Below are positions 11,501-24,600 of a DNA stretch of 64,000 bases, piece after piece; the stretch's first letter is position 1; every line of letters begins with the position of its first letter. This DNA comes from Numida meleagris (lineage: Eukaryota; Chordata; Aves; Galliformes; Numididae): positions 16,523,428 to 16,587,427 of the forward strand of contig NC_034414.1 in NCBI RefSeq assembly GCF_002078875.1. Reading direction: 5' to 3'. Under the pieces are notes generated by a model. That model had not been told where the DNA came from. It saw nothing but the letters and a program-made list of their open reading frames with translations, and ran no database searches. The translations under genes were made by a program, and so were the position numbers.

Positions 11501-12422
11501 GGTTTAAATTGGTTAGTTTGCTCTGGATGATAAAGGAGTTAAAGCAACCAAACCCACTTGTAAGCCAGTAAATGCATTATGTGAGCGTGTTACGTTAAAT
11601 TAGCTTCAAGGGGACAGGCTTACAGGAATATATCAAAGAGCATCAGCTACAGTATTGCTTCATTTCAGAGTACAGAGGTTTATTGCAGTGGACAGCGCTG
11701 ACAGCACGTGCAGTAGGAAGTTCCTGGCGCTGCTGTGAATGGTCTGAGACCATCAGATATTGGTACGAGTGTTTAAAAGTACCTTTGCTTAATAATAAAG
11801 ATGTTGAACACTCCTTGACTCTTTCGGGTTTCTGAAGTTTGTTTTGAATAGTCTGCTAACCAAGCATCTATTATTTATCTTTATAACATGAGGAAATGGA
11901 GCTTCTCCAGCATAAGTTCACTTCCTCTAAGCGATAATGGTAAAGTTGTCCCTGCAGGCAGAGTTAAGGTTTTTGAGCTTTTGTCTTTCTGCTGAGACTG
12001 TGTGGGTCTAACAGGTAGTTCATCAAGGAAACTAAAAAGTGTGCTGCTCATGAGCTGTCTTGAAAAATGATGGAACGTTCTGTTCTGGAGAATTGAAGTT
12101 GCCAGTGTGTTAGCTCATAATTCTCCCCTCTACTGTGAGAAGTGGAAGCCCTGTTTCTGTCTTTACCGTGGTAGAAACGAGCAGTGTGGTTATATGAAGG
12201 GCTTGATTTTTCAGATTTTTCTCCTGAGTTCCTGTTAAAGGACATGTACTGCGCTGTGAAAGTGAAGCTCTCCTTAAGCGGGGGTTCTCTTTCTTTTATT
12301 CCTGGCCCCTCCCCCCCACTGGTTTGAGGTTTGTCTGGGGTGGCGGGTGCTTGGTTACTTGGGAGGCTCCTTGATATCTCTGCATATGGCTCAGTAGTCT
12401 CCAGAAATTTGTGATGATGGTT

Positions 12423-12480
12423 TCATAGAAACATAGATGAGCCTGGATTGAAAGGGACCACAAGGACTACTGAGATTTCA
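12423..12480 (-). repeat. CR1 LINE fragment, short 3' end
   Basis: TCATAGAAACATAGATGAGC followed by TTGAAAGGGACCACAAGGAC is the reverse complement of a degraded CR1 terminus. Confidence 0.65.
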
Positions 12481-14244
12481 GAGGTTCTCTCTTGCCCTTT
12501 TTTCAGGTTGTAATGAGTGTATATTGACTTTAATTTCTCAGTGACGTTGCATTCAATCTGAGTCATCGATTTAAACCTCCTTTTTACAAGTGGTTTATTA
12601 CACGTGACAACGAAGGTGATAAATTAGTACCGAGGGACTCTGGACGCTCAACCTGCATTATTGGATAGATCTGAAGGAGGAGGTGGCTGCAAGTGAGGAC
12701 AGAAGCTTGGCTGCTTCTTTCCGTGGTGTTGAAGAGTTAAAGAAGCCAGAGCGTATGAAGCAGGCTTTGTCTGCTCAGTGTTTCTACACCTCTCAGCTGA
12801 TGAGGAAAATTTGCTGATTGAGTGGACCCGCTGAGTTAATTTCTTGGCTTGTGTTTGTGAATCGGGTAGTGTTGCTGCAACACAATCTTGTAGAAGTTCA
12901 TTTTCTTTTCCACTGTTCTGTGCTGTTGTAACTAAACCAAAGGGAAAAGGAGTGGAGAATGCAAAAAAACAGCGCTGCTGTAACCTAAATGTTTTTGAGG
13001 TGTCATTTGGGAGTTGAGAATTTATCTTCAGTCATACACTCCAGGTTTTCAATTAGGCACAAGTTATGCCTAACAGCAGTAACCCACCTAAATCCGTGTC
13101 AGTAACTCAGCCTACCTTCTGTGAAGATTCCAGTTTTGCCTGGATTTTGGGCTCGTTCATGCTTTGTTCAGTACTTGTACTTTTCTTGGCTTTCATTTTG
13201 CACTAACACATTCTGTTCTGTCTTTCCAAATTAAAACTGTCCCGACTGGACTTCAGAGTGTGGAAAAATGGTTAGAAGAAATGTAATTGAATGCTACTTC
13301 TTATGCAAAACTTCGTACTATAAAGTGTGGCCCTCAGGAAGCTAAGGGTTTCTTTCTGTAATACCATTATGAATTGGGAGGGAAACTTGTCTGAGACCGA
13401 CTGACAGTAAGTGGATCAACTGAGACAAAATGCCTTTGTCAGACTTGTATTGCTTCCAGTTAGCCTGCGTGTAGGATATCCTGGCCTCGAACTTCTGTGC
13501 CTGGGAACTGCATTTCCCTCCCCATTTCTGCCATTCCGTTTTCTTTAGGTGATTCTTAAAGACCTGGCTTTGCCCTTGCTGTAAGAGGAAGATATGCTTC
13601 TTCAGTGAACTTGCTGGGCCGGCAGTGTTCTGAAGCACCCTGTTTCTGTGATGTCTCATGCTCCTGGAGTAAGGATTTGGATTGTCTGTCATGGGGGAGG
13701 GAGGAGGGACAAAGAATGACTGCTTTTAAAGGACAGTCACAAGGCTGTGGCCTTTGGAATCCTCTATGAATCGTTGATGCCGTATGTGTGTCTTTGGATC
13801 CTGCTTTTAGTTTAACCACTTAGACCGGTGTCTCGATGCCACTAAAATAGATTCTGGAGTAGAAGTGCACTTGTATCAGCTTTTCATTTCATTGCGAGGG
13901 AATTAAAACAAGAGCTTGGCTTTTGGACAATGAGCTGTCTGCTGATGACAGTGAATAATTCAAGAAAGAGAACAAATGGAGAGCGAAGAGCTTTATTATC
14001 TGATGTGTAACTACAGGGGATGTCTGTATAATATACCTAATATTCTTTCTTAGTGCTTGTAGCTTAATACAAAAGCTAGAATGCTTGAAGAAGCCTACGA
14101 AGTAGCAGCACATTTTAAATCTCAAAACGAATCCTTTGTTTTATAGACGGTGTCACCTTTAACCACTGAACCGTGCATTACCAGCGTCGAATGCATATCA
14201 GGTCTCCCGTGCATGTGCTTTGGCAGCTTGAAGTATACGTTTAA

Positions 14245-14263
14245 TTTATTATTATTATTATTT
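14245..14263 (+). repeat. (TTA)n microsatellite
   Basis: About six TTA units in intron 1. Confidence 0.85.
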
Positions 14264-14939
14264 AAGGGAAAAATGCATTAACACCAGAAAGCTGTTGTTG
14301 CAACCTGGTACCTGGATGTACCTTTGCAAGAGCTACGAAGGCAAACTGAAGTGCTGCATTAGTGGTCACAGCCTCAAGTCAGAGCCAATAGGATGAAATG
14401 CACGTGGGTAGCAGTCTCCACTTACAAGGTATACAAAGCTGTGGGTGAAGTCTGTACATTTTCTGCGTCTTCAGTAGTCGAGTAAAATGCTGTGGAGAAT
14501 TTTTGTCTGTCTGGGTTTTAACAGCTTGCTTTTTCTGTCTGGATTAAGTTATGACTATGACTTCTCCGTGTGCTGAAACTCAGTTTGCAGGTGTTGGAGC
14601 GCTGGAAAGCGCATACGCAGAAATAGTTAAAACATCTGGACCCATTTCGGCAAACTGCAGGGTGAGATTCAGGGAGGGTGTGGCTAATGCAGGCGTCTTT
14701 GCCTTTGGCCTGCCTCGAAACCTGTACGGACCTGGATCTTCATCTCCCCTGATCTGCTTTCTCGATAACCCACTCCTGCCCCCCCTCTGTGCTGACTGCT
14801 AGAGGAAACCATTGTGCCATAAAGAGCCAGGAGATATTCCTGGATGTATATATCTTTTTTTCTATTTTTTTTTAACAGAGTAGATGGAATATTCTGGAGG
14901 GGTTATGTTACGGTTGCAGACAAATGACTGAAGTGAGCA

Positions 14940-15042
14940 CTGTCGTGTCCGCAGACCCAACCTGTGCCCATGGCAGGGGTTGGAGCCTGAAGATCTTTAA
15001 GGTCCCTTCTAACCAGGGCTGTTGTATGGTTCTGTGCCAGCT
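14940..15042 (+). repeat. CR1 LINE fragment, 3' end
   Basis: CAACCTGTGCCCATGGCAGG, GGTTGGAGCCTGAAGATCTT and AAGGTCCCTTCTAACC, then a degraded terminal repeat (GTATGGTTCTGTG), match the CR1 3' end. Confidence 0.85.
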
Positions 15043-15792
15043 GCACTTTGAATTGTGTGCTTGACACTTAGTGAGTGTTTGAGGTGTGCTGCCAGGTCTT
15101 TGCTACTTAATAAACTTCGACAAACATGTACTACAGATGGTTAACATTTTCAGAGAAATTGCTGTCTGTTCATAGCCAGTTTGTGGCCAAAAATGTGATA
15201 CACATTGTGATTAATTTTCTCTCTGAAGTGTTTTCCTGGCTCTGGTCGTTTCCACTGGTCGTTACCGTCATCTGACTGCAACTGGAAATGATCTCCAGCT
15301 AGGAAGGTCTTTACCTTAAAGGGCAGAGGGTTGACCATCCAGTTACCCTACCTGATTTTGGGCTCCCTGTCCTCTAAGAAGGCAATGTGTTTGCTGGAGT
15401 TGGGAGAGCCTGTAGGCCTTCTGCTAGAACGAATCCCGAATGATTGTGACAAAATCCACGTGCTGGATGTCTGTTAATGCTGAGGTCATTCTCCTGTTTG
15501 CAGATTTCACTGCTTTAAACAGCCTTCCAGACATTTATGGAAAGCAAACGCGTTTTGCCTGAGCCAGAGGCCTGGAAAATGCCAGGGCTTTATTTAGTGA
15601 CTGGTAGTCGCTCTGAGTATAAATGTGCTACCAGATAACTCAATTCCCCAGGGCAGAGACAGATTTGCTCATAGTTCAGAGAAGTGCTGACACTGGCAGA
15701 AGAAATCTCTTGCGAGGCCCTGGCTGGCTCATGCTGAAGTATGTGCATGGGGAAGGGTGTGAGATGTTTGAGAAGGGGATATGTGCCATGTA

Positions 15793-15846
15793 CGTTTGTG
15801 CGTATGTATGTGTGAGTGTGGATATAATATGTATGTATGTTCTTAT
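15793..15846 (+). repeat. Interrupted (TG/TATG)n stretch
   Basis: TGTGCGTATGTATGTGTG-type alternating purine-pyrimidine sequence, imperfect, in intron 1. Confidence 0.75.
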
Positions 15847-15944
15847 GTGCCTAAATACTTGGTTAACCAGTTTCTCCTGCTCTGTTTTCTTCTTTCATTC
15901 CAGTGGTTGTGTTACTGAATAACCTTCCATTTCTGAGAGGGGGG

Positions 15945-15967
15945 AACAAAACAAAACAAAACAAAAC
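15945..15967 (+). repeat. (AACAA)n microsatellite
   Basis: Four consecutive ACAAA-type pentamers in intron 1. Confidence 0.85.
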
Positions 15968-18848
15968 TGTTTTTTGCATAGACTTCACCTTCTTGTCTTT
16001 ATATATAATTTTAAGGAGGAATGTTTTGCAGCCAGTTGGTGTTGGGCTGGAACTCAGCACGCCTGGGTTTGTTCTTGATGTTGCTACTGCAGTCTGTGAA
16101 CTCCAGCTTTGCATGTGAGGAAAGGTGACAGTGATATATAGGTGATCTCTCTGAATGCGTCTTGGAGTGTTTTACACAAGAAGCACCTCAAAGTAATCTT
16201 TTCCTAGACACATGCTTTTTAAACAACTTTGTGGTAATAAACCTGTGCTATTTGACTGCATTTTGTTCCTCTCTCAATGCATGGTATTTCACTACAAGAA
16301 AATGAAGCTGCACACCAGCAAAATTGTAGGTAAAGTATCCCGGAAAAGGCAGGAAGATGTGTGTTTTACTAACCAAAATTGCATGCATGATCAATTTTGT
16401 GCAGTTAAATCTTTGATCTTGCATAACTATCTGCTTCCAAACTCTTTATTTTTTAATTCCTGCATGGTGTATCTTTCTCCAGCACTGGTAGTGTTTCTCC
16501 TCAGCCTGTAAGCTCTTCTAGGCAGGGATCTGGTGTAGTATTTTTCTTTCTACCTGCTCGCTTTCTGCTACTTTCCCACTGTATGAAGAACCACGATTGC
16601 TAAAGGCTGTAATGTGTGTAGGTGGGTAATTAAAAACAGTGGTCAAGAGAGCTCTTGGAAACTTGTTGGGTTACTTCTCTGAGCAGGATGATGAGACAGC
16701 ATCACTGAATGGAGGAAAAAAAACAAGACAGAAAACCACCACCCTCCTTTTCCTGGCAGCTTGAAGAGCCAGCTTGCTGTCCCCTTAGCATGTGGTTCTG
16801 CCAAGGTGTCTGTTCCGATAGACTGGGTGAAACTGGAGGAGCTGCAGTGTCGCCGATGTTTGAGGGCTGTTGTTTGGCACTCAGCCTCTCACACAATGGA
16901 GGAAAGATGAGTAGGTAGAAGTACTTTGTTTGTGACCTGTTCCAAATCACCTCTCAACTTGCCTGGTCCATGTTAATGTCTTCATTGTCACTGAACAGAT
17001 TTAAGTGATCCAGGATTCATTTACCTTGGGGATTATCACCTCAACACATGCAGCCCTTCTCCATCCTGCTACAATAATTACAGCTCATGGAAAATAACTC
17101 TGGCTGCTGCTGCTCCCCAGGGTGTGGAACTGCTGGCATCTGGAGACGGAGCACATCTGGCGCTGGTCCTCAGAGGCAGGAATCAGCCAGCCAGAGCATA
17201 TTGCATGTGGGGAATGATGCTGGTGACTTGTTTTATCTGAATGATGGCTAGGGGCTCTTCATAAGCATTGGCTTGTCGCCTGTTCCTGCTTATTCTGAGT
17301 CCTTTCTTTTTTTTTTTTTTTTCCTGAGGAAGTCTGTGTGCAGTGAGAGAGGATGTGGAGTGCTGTTATGTTCTTGATGCAGCCAACCCAGTATCTCAAG
17401 CCACTCTTGCTCCTTCGAACTGTGGCTTTTATGTAGCCAAAAAGCATGTGTACAGGCTGCCGATCCCAGCCAGAAAGCAGCTGGGAGATCTTGGTGCTGG
17501 TGTGCGTTTGTGCTTTTCTGACTTAAATTCCATGGGATCAATGTCCTAGGGACATGCAAGGCAGGAGTTTCCTTTTTAAAGGAGATGCGCTTTTAAGAGT
17601 GTTTGAGGAATGTTCTTGGGACCTGTTTGTATCACCTTTCTTGTATGGATTCCGAGGCTTTTATGAGGTAACAAAACTTGCTTCATCTGTGCTGGAATAT
17701 GAATTCAAAATTGAGTAGCTATTCTAGAAGAGCTCTCCCAGGAGCGCTCTTATTTTAGAATGGTTTCCACACAAAGATGTGTTCTGAAATACTTGACTGT
17801 AATTCTTTCCCAGCATTAGGCTCGGAGCTTGTTTCCAAGTATAGAACTGGGACTGTATAACAGGCTCAGTGTATTCAATCTGAATGTCTTTTGGCCCCAT
17901 CGTGATGTAAACTCATTGACTAGCACGGTTGTTTATAACATAACACTTGTTCATATGCTTGTTGACAGCCTTTTAGGACCTTCTCGTCCATTAATGCTGG
18001 TTTCTGAGGGAGGATGCCTTCTTTCCTGTATTTCTTCTCTGAACGCATAGCAAGAGCATCTCTCTTGCATGAGCATCTTTGAGGCCATGTGGGAAGAGTG
18101 CCTTCTGGACTCATGTTTCTGGGGTATGACACTTTGTCACTGCAGGGGTAGATGGAGGGACTACTTGAATGGACAACAGAAAACATAATGCTTTGTTTTG
18201 GAGTCCACGCAGCAGAGCAGTTACACTCAAAGGAGGGAACCAGTATGTGGCAGGAATATGTTCTTGTAAATTCAGCTGTTCTTGAATTCCAGCTGCTTGT
18301 CTCTACTGCAGTTCTGCAGCTGTTAATGTGGAAGAAGCTGCTTTACCCTTTTTTTCCTATGCTCATGTTGAGACTCTAACAGAACTTTTTTTTTTTGGTC
18401 TGTGTTGGAAACCAAAATGACTCCATGTCTCTCTTCCCTGTTGTGTGACTGTCACTGCTACTGCAAACCACTGTGTTGACAGGACCTCATCATTGCTTCA
18501 GTAAAACTTCAAGGCAGTTTGGAGGCCATGTACCCGCTGGTGCTTATGAAATGCTTTTGCATGTTTTCTGGAGTCTCAGGCATCAGCAGGTGTGTGGAGA
18601 GGTTGCAGGGAAGGAAACACCCTGTGTCAGCTGCTGTGCTCTGCATTACAGCTACGTACAATGCTTTGCCCCACATAACTTGTCTGCCACTTCATTGTGA
18701 GGCAGAAGCAATGTATTGAACACTATAACAATCTCTTCGAGTTGTCCAGGAAGGAGAGTTTTGATAACTTTTTAAGTGGAGTGTTGGTATGCAAGAATAA
18801 AGCAGTCAAACTCAGTGGGAGGTGGGTAAGCGTTACTTAAGATTGTTT

Positions 18849-18865
18849 AAAAAAAAAAAAAAAAA
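18849..18865 (+). repeat. Poly-A tract (17 A)
   Basis: Uninterrupted A-run in intron 1. No processed sequence is recognised upstream. Confidence 0.9.
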
Positions 18866-20359
18866 GCTTTAGCACTAGTTTGTTGTTATAAAGTCTGAAC
18901 TAACGTTGGCTGTTTACGTAAAGGAGCAGACTTTGCAGAGTTATTTTCTTATTTAAACATCAGCTGGACACTGGGAACCGATTACTGTGAGTATTGGATT
19001 AAGTCGTGTTTGCTTAGTGTGCTTGGCAGCATTTCTGTCATTTAAAGTTTTAACTGCTTGAGCTATCCAAGTGCAATTTCAGAACTTCAGAACTTTCTTA
19101 GGAAGGTAAAATAAGTGCTCTTAATTAATTATTGTATGCATGGTGTCAGTTGTATACGTGGCCAGAAGTGAGTGTTCTATTGTCTTCATTTAGAAAGACT
19201 GTGCATCAGGGAATGGCAGTTGATTCCAAGTCCTGTCATAAATATTGTTCTTTCCAAGAAGGATCATTTTTGGTGGAACATTACAGCTAGATCTGTCTGC
19301 AGCAGGTGGTATTCTGCTCCAGTTTTTCTCCCAGGTCCTTCAGAGCATACATCAAATGTGTGATCAGGCCTTCGCTTGATACTGCAGCTCTTCCAACTCT
19401 GATTCCACCCGGCGAGCTGGTGTCAGTGGTGCGCTGCTGAGGCAGTCGTGTTTCAAAATGCTTCCCTGTGTCTGAAACTTCCTGGTTCTGACAGTGGTAA
19501 ATTCACGTTAAAAACTGATCTCAAAATGAGAATCCCTGAAACTTGTCCATCAGCAACTTCAAAGGACAGTTTTCCATACAGTTGTAAAATTGGCAACAAC
19601 AAAAAAGGCTCTATTTGAATTGTGCACAGAACTTTACATGCAAACCCCAAATAGCCCAGAATTTGGTTTATCTGCAAGTTACAGTTCAGAATTTAATTAA
19701 GTTTTTCTTTTTTTCCCTGGAGTCTGACTTGATTTAAATTGCATGCAACAAGTGGTTCTCCTCTTGCTTCCTAAATGCTATACAAGGGTGTTTTGTTTTT
19801 TTTCTTTCATGTCCTTTTTTTTTTTTTTAAATAATTGAAACAATATTTACGCATAGATTGAGGTTGCAAGAATGTCGTGCCACTCAGTGGATTGCCTAAC
19901 TTGAAGTGTCCTGGACTCTGTTGGGAGCCTCTTCTTAGCTAACTGTTGCTTTAAGCCTGAACGAAAAGGAATTTGGTTGCAAAACCTGGCATAGTTTAGA
20001 AAGAGTGTTTCAAAGGGAGTGTTTTGTCCAGTGGTTCTGGCTTGGGCAGTATCCACATCACGGTCTGTGCAATGACAGCACAAAAATGTGTGGCCACACA
20101 GCAACTGAGATTTGGAGGGCTGGTTGGGCAGAGAGTAACCTCCTCCCATTACAGACATTACCTTTTGTTTTGTGAGATGGTTTTTCCTTGCTGGATTCTT
20201 TTTTTTTTTTTTTTTTCCTATTTTTCTTTCCCTCCTTCTTTCCCCAACCAAATTGTTTTCCTGTCTTGGTTTACAAAAGTCTGACAGCATAACATACAGT
20301 TGGGGAAGGAGAGCTATGGGGTGAAAAGCGATTCAGCCGCAAAGACAGCTGTGTGTATT

Positions 20360-20830
20360 TGTCCTAGTGTTGACTGGGATCTAGTTAATTTTCTTCTTAG
20401 TAGCTGGTGTGGTGCTGTGTTTGGGATTTTTGATGAAAATAGTGGCGATAACACAGCGATGTTTTTTTACAGCTGCTGGGAGTTGTAGAGCAAGAGGGCT
20501 TACACAGAGCCGAGAACGTTTCTGGGAGGGAATGCAGCAAGTTCTGCTGACCCAGGCTGAACAAAGGGATGTCCCACACTGTGGATGTCAAAGGAGGAGT
20601 GGTGGGGGACGTTCAAGGTGATGGCATTTGTCTTCCCAAGAAGCCATTCCACTTGATGAGCCCCGTTTTCCTGGGAGTGGCTGAAAACCTGATGATGGGA
20701 ATCAGCAAATGAATTCCTTCTTTTTCTTTGCTTGTGCATGCAGCTGGAGCTTTACCTGTTCAACTGTATCTCAACCCAGGAGTGCTCTACCTTCTTCCTT
20801 TCCAGTTCTCTGCAGCTGAGCTGCTGCCAG
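20360..20830 (+). mobile_element. Old degraded avian ERV-type LTR (solo or fragment)
   Basis: The segment resembles a widespread bird endogenous-retrovirus LTR, judged from memory of motif order. The motifs are TGACTGGGATCTAGTTAATT, CTTCTTAGTAGCTGGTGTGG, GATAACACAGCGATG, a GCTGACCCAGGCTGAACAAAGG block, GAATTCCTTCTTTTTCTTTG near the 3' part, and TATCTCAACCCAGGAGTGCT. No internal gag/pol/env sequence is seen on either side. The 3' boundary is uncertain, and the element is too diverged to show target-site duplications. Confidence 0.55.
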
Positions 20831-21644
20831 GTTCCCAAAAAGCAGAAATGGTGGGATGCGTGTAACTGGCTTACCCCTTGGGGGTCTCGGAGATGCTGCG
20901 TTGCACTGGCTGGAAAGCAATAGCAGTGCTTGATCAATGGCTTCATGACTTCAAGTTAAATACTTGCATCGGGGGGGTGAGAGAGACTGCTTAATAACAC
21001 AGGGCAAAGTATGATTTAAATCAATTTTTTGTAGTCTAATAAAATTGTTATACTGCAAGATCAACGGTTTAATGGGTGTGAAGTTCTGAACTTTGAAGGA
21101 AGGGCAGTGCCACATGTTTCTATGCAATTCAGATGTTACACAGCCTATGTTGTTTTGTTCTCTGTTCTGTTTTTTTTTTTTTTAATTCTAAACTCATTGT
21201 GTTATTTTTTGCAAGTCTTTAATTGTTTGTTCTGCACCTCATTAGAGACAAGAATAGCATCTTGGAGGATCTTCTAAGGAACGTAGAAGTGGAGCATGTG
21301 TTTGCATTTACAGAGTGATGTTACAGGGGGTTAATTGTATGGATTAGCTGTTATGCAGGAGGAGATAGATGCTTTCCTCTTTGATGTTGTGTTGTTCTGT
21401 GGTGTGCCTGGACAATTACCGCATGGGGTGAAATTTTTGGTTTGAAGGCTTCAACTTCAGTAGCCTTAAGAAATGTTTGGTGTCATTTGATGTCAAGTCT
21501 TATTAGCATTTTAAGTGTGTGTCTACACACGCAAGTATGTATTAGTCTATATGTAAGAACATATAGGGAAACTGGGGTTTTATAAGGTTCTATAAGGGTT
21601 TTATAAGGGAGGGAACATAATGCTGGAATTAGTGTGCACTGTAT

Positions 21645-21690
21645 TATTTATTTATATATTTATACTTTATATATATATATAAATATTTAT
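21645..21690. repeat. (TA)n-rich low-complexity stretch
   Basis: TATTTATTTATA runs into TATATATATATA in intron 1. Confidence 0.8.
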
Positions 21691-24600
21691 GCGTATTATC
21701 TATTTACTTGCTTTCTTGCACTACACTTGCTCTTCGTGTCGTGCCACAGTGCTTCCTGCCAGCAGGAAGCGGAGGTTGCCCCGGCTGAGCAGGTACGTCA
21801 GAACGAGGTGCCCTAAGCTTGGGATGGGAGCAAAGGGCTTCTGTCAGCTGTGCTTCGAGTCCCTGCTTGTTTGTGTGGGCTGGGTTGGTTTGTTTGTTTG
21901 TTTTGGTTTTTGTTCTCAGGAGAAAGCTGAGTTTCATAAAAAGTAAGTGCTTTTGTGGTCTAGTTTACATCTAGTCTTCAGAGAAGGTAGGTTTCCCTTT
22001 AGTTTCCAGTACTCTGGTGGGTTGGTTGTCCTTCCCTCTCTGTCAGACAGTGTTACCAGGGCTGAGTGGGTGCAGACACAATCCTCAATTTTCTTGCCAT
22101 TCACTAATGAATTTTGAGGTGATGGTTTTTTGTTTTTTTCTTTTTATACTCACAGAAACCTTATGTTTCGGTCAAAATATACTTTGAAGGAGGTCTTCCC
22201 TGCTGCAGTGTATATGAAGCTCAGCTCTTGCCCTTCACTTGTAAATGTGTGGGTTAAGTTATGTCCATATAAGCCCTGTTGTATTTTAGGAGGGTAATGT
22301 CATCTTCTGTGTTTGGTCATCATGGGCCGTACCGGGACGGAGTTACTGAAAGGCACGTGGTTGTTTGTTGCATCTATTTCATGTTGATAAGCAACTCCCA
22401 CTGCAGGAGATTGTACAGAAGAAGTTAAAATGCAGTTATTAATTTCTGATGATGTGCGGGTGTCTGGCATGTCGAACATGCCACATCTGTCACCTTTCTG
22501 GGTTGGAAATGTGGTTTTTAGGCTTTGGGTCTGTAGCGTTCTGTATTAAGTGGCACACTTTTTCTTAAGGAAGAAAAATACATATATAGAGGAGGACAGA
22601 ATCCACAACATTGCAGTTTCAATCCACTCTGCAACAACTAGACGTAGCAGAGATGTGAAAGTCGGTTGCAGTAAGCTTACTGTGCCATTGGCTGTGGCAG
22701 TTAATGTCTGGCCACAAGTAACGCTGCGTTAGATGTGAGGCAATGCGTTGCGGTGGTGAATGTACCATCTGTATTTTACCTAACTTAAATTTCCCAGTTT
22801 GGCTCCTGAATCACAGCAGGGTTTTTTTTTTTTTCCTTCCTTTTTTTTTTTTATTTCTAAACCATAGCATGGAGTTGGAAGTGTTTGCCGAGTTGTGCTT
22901 GGTTGTTTGTGAAAGTACTGGATGTTTTCCAGACACAAAGGGAGATTGCTTCCTGCTCTCAGAGGCGTGCAGTCTGTAGTTATGTCTGCTCTGCTGAGAC
23001 AGGTGTAGTTGGTACACTGATAAAGCAATCTTGCTGTAAAAATCCTGGTAGAGAGTCAGTGCAGCTCCACGCAGCTGATATGATGGCAGGTGAGGAGTGA
23101 AATAATGACACTGGCTTTTCACTTGCTGTAAAAGTTTCCTTTTCTCTTCTGGCATTTTTGCATGGGAAAAGCATATTACATCTCAATGTAATAATTACAT
23201 CTTCAGCTAGGAGGACATGCTCAAGTAGGATAGAGGAAAGGGACACCGTGTGCAAAACAGCGTAATGAGATCCCTGACAGCCACAGGTTGTTTTAGTTAG
23301 CTTTGTTTTAGTACAAATAAATGCATTTTGCTCAGCCCTCCATGATGCCGCTTCCTTGTGTAATGCTAATAGGCTTGTACCCTTCCTCCTGCAGAAATAA
23401 GGGGTGCTTTGCTGACTAAATGAACTAATAAAATAAACAAACAAATGAAACCCCTGCTGCTGGATGTTTTGTCACCTGTGTACTTTGAGCAGATTCAGAA
23501 TTTGTGTTTTAATTATTTGTGGGAAAACCGCCTGTGTTCCCGTTTCCCTACCTATCCTTCCAGCAATGTGCTGCTTATGTTTGTGGTCTTCTGATTTTGG
23601 AGATGAGCCAGGTGTCTTTTGATTACCAAAATGGCAGCTTGTATCCCTATTTTACTTTGATCTGGCACTGGCATTTGTTTCTGTTTTTCTTTTTCTTTTT
23701 CCTTTTTTCTTCTTCCGCATTTGAAACAATTGCTCTGTACTGTAGCCTAGGAGTTATTTCTTTTGACACTTTAATTTTCTGAAACCGGAGAATAGGAAAG
23801 GTGGAAAAACATAGTCACATTTCTCCAGATGCGTTGTACATCAGGATCCATGTGCAGTTTGCAGTACACCTTATCCAGGCAGCTTAAACGTTGGGAAGAC
23901 TGGGTGACTAAGATCTTCCCTAATCATTTGCCATAGAAAATGTGTGTCTTTCATTATTCTAAACTTTGGACAATTTTAGTTGGACCAAAAAAAAAAAAAT
24001 TTTTTTTTAAAAAGCTTATTCTGGCTGGACAGAAACTATGGTTATGGTTCAGTGCTCCACTTGGCTCTTGGGGGCTCTCCTCTTGGCTTTGCCATGGGCT
24101 GCAATGGGCAGCCAAAGGCAAGACCCTTAATCCCAGCCTTCTGTGGGCTTCCTTTCAGTCTTTGTCTTGTGTATCTAAACAGCAACTTCTTCAGGTTGGC
24201 AGTCTTTTACGATATGGCTGCATCTTATCATTCGGGGTGAGAATCTCTGTTCTGGCTTCTAGCTGTTTCCATAAGGTATCGTGTAAAGCTTGTGCTTTTT
24301 TTTTTTTTTCCTCCTTGTATTTCCTTTCAAGGGAACATACTGAATTCCTTTTCATTTTGGACCTCTTTTATGGGGAACTGAAAGCTTTTTAGACATTTGT
24401 TTCCTTTCGTGTTTGGGAAAGGCAGATATGTGTTGGGTTAAAACAATAATTAGGCCTGGCTGTTTATACAGGTGGGGAAGCATGTGGGCAGAAGAAAACT
24501 TCTCAGAGTGAACTGGGAAGAGAGAGTATAACACATTTTTTTTCCCTTTAACCTGACGATGAGGTGGAGGTTCACAGAACCTTTCTAGTGTTTGATGACT

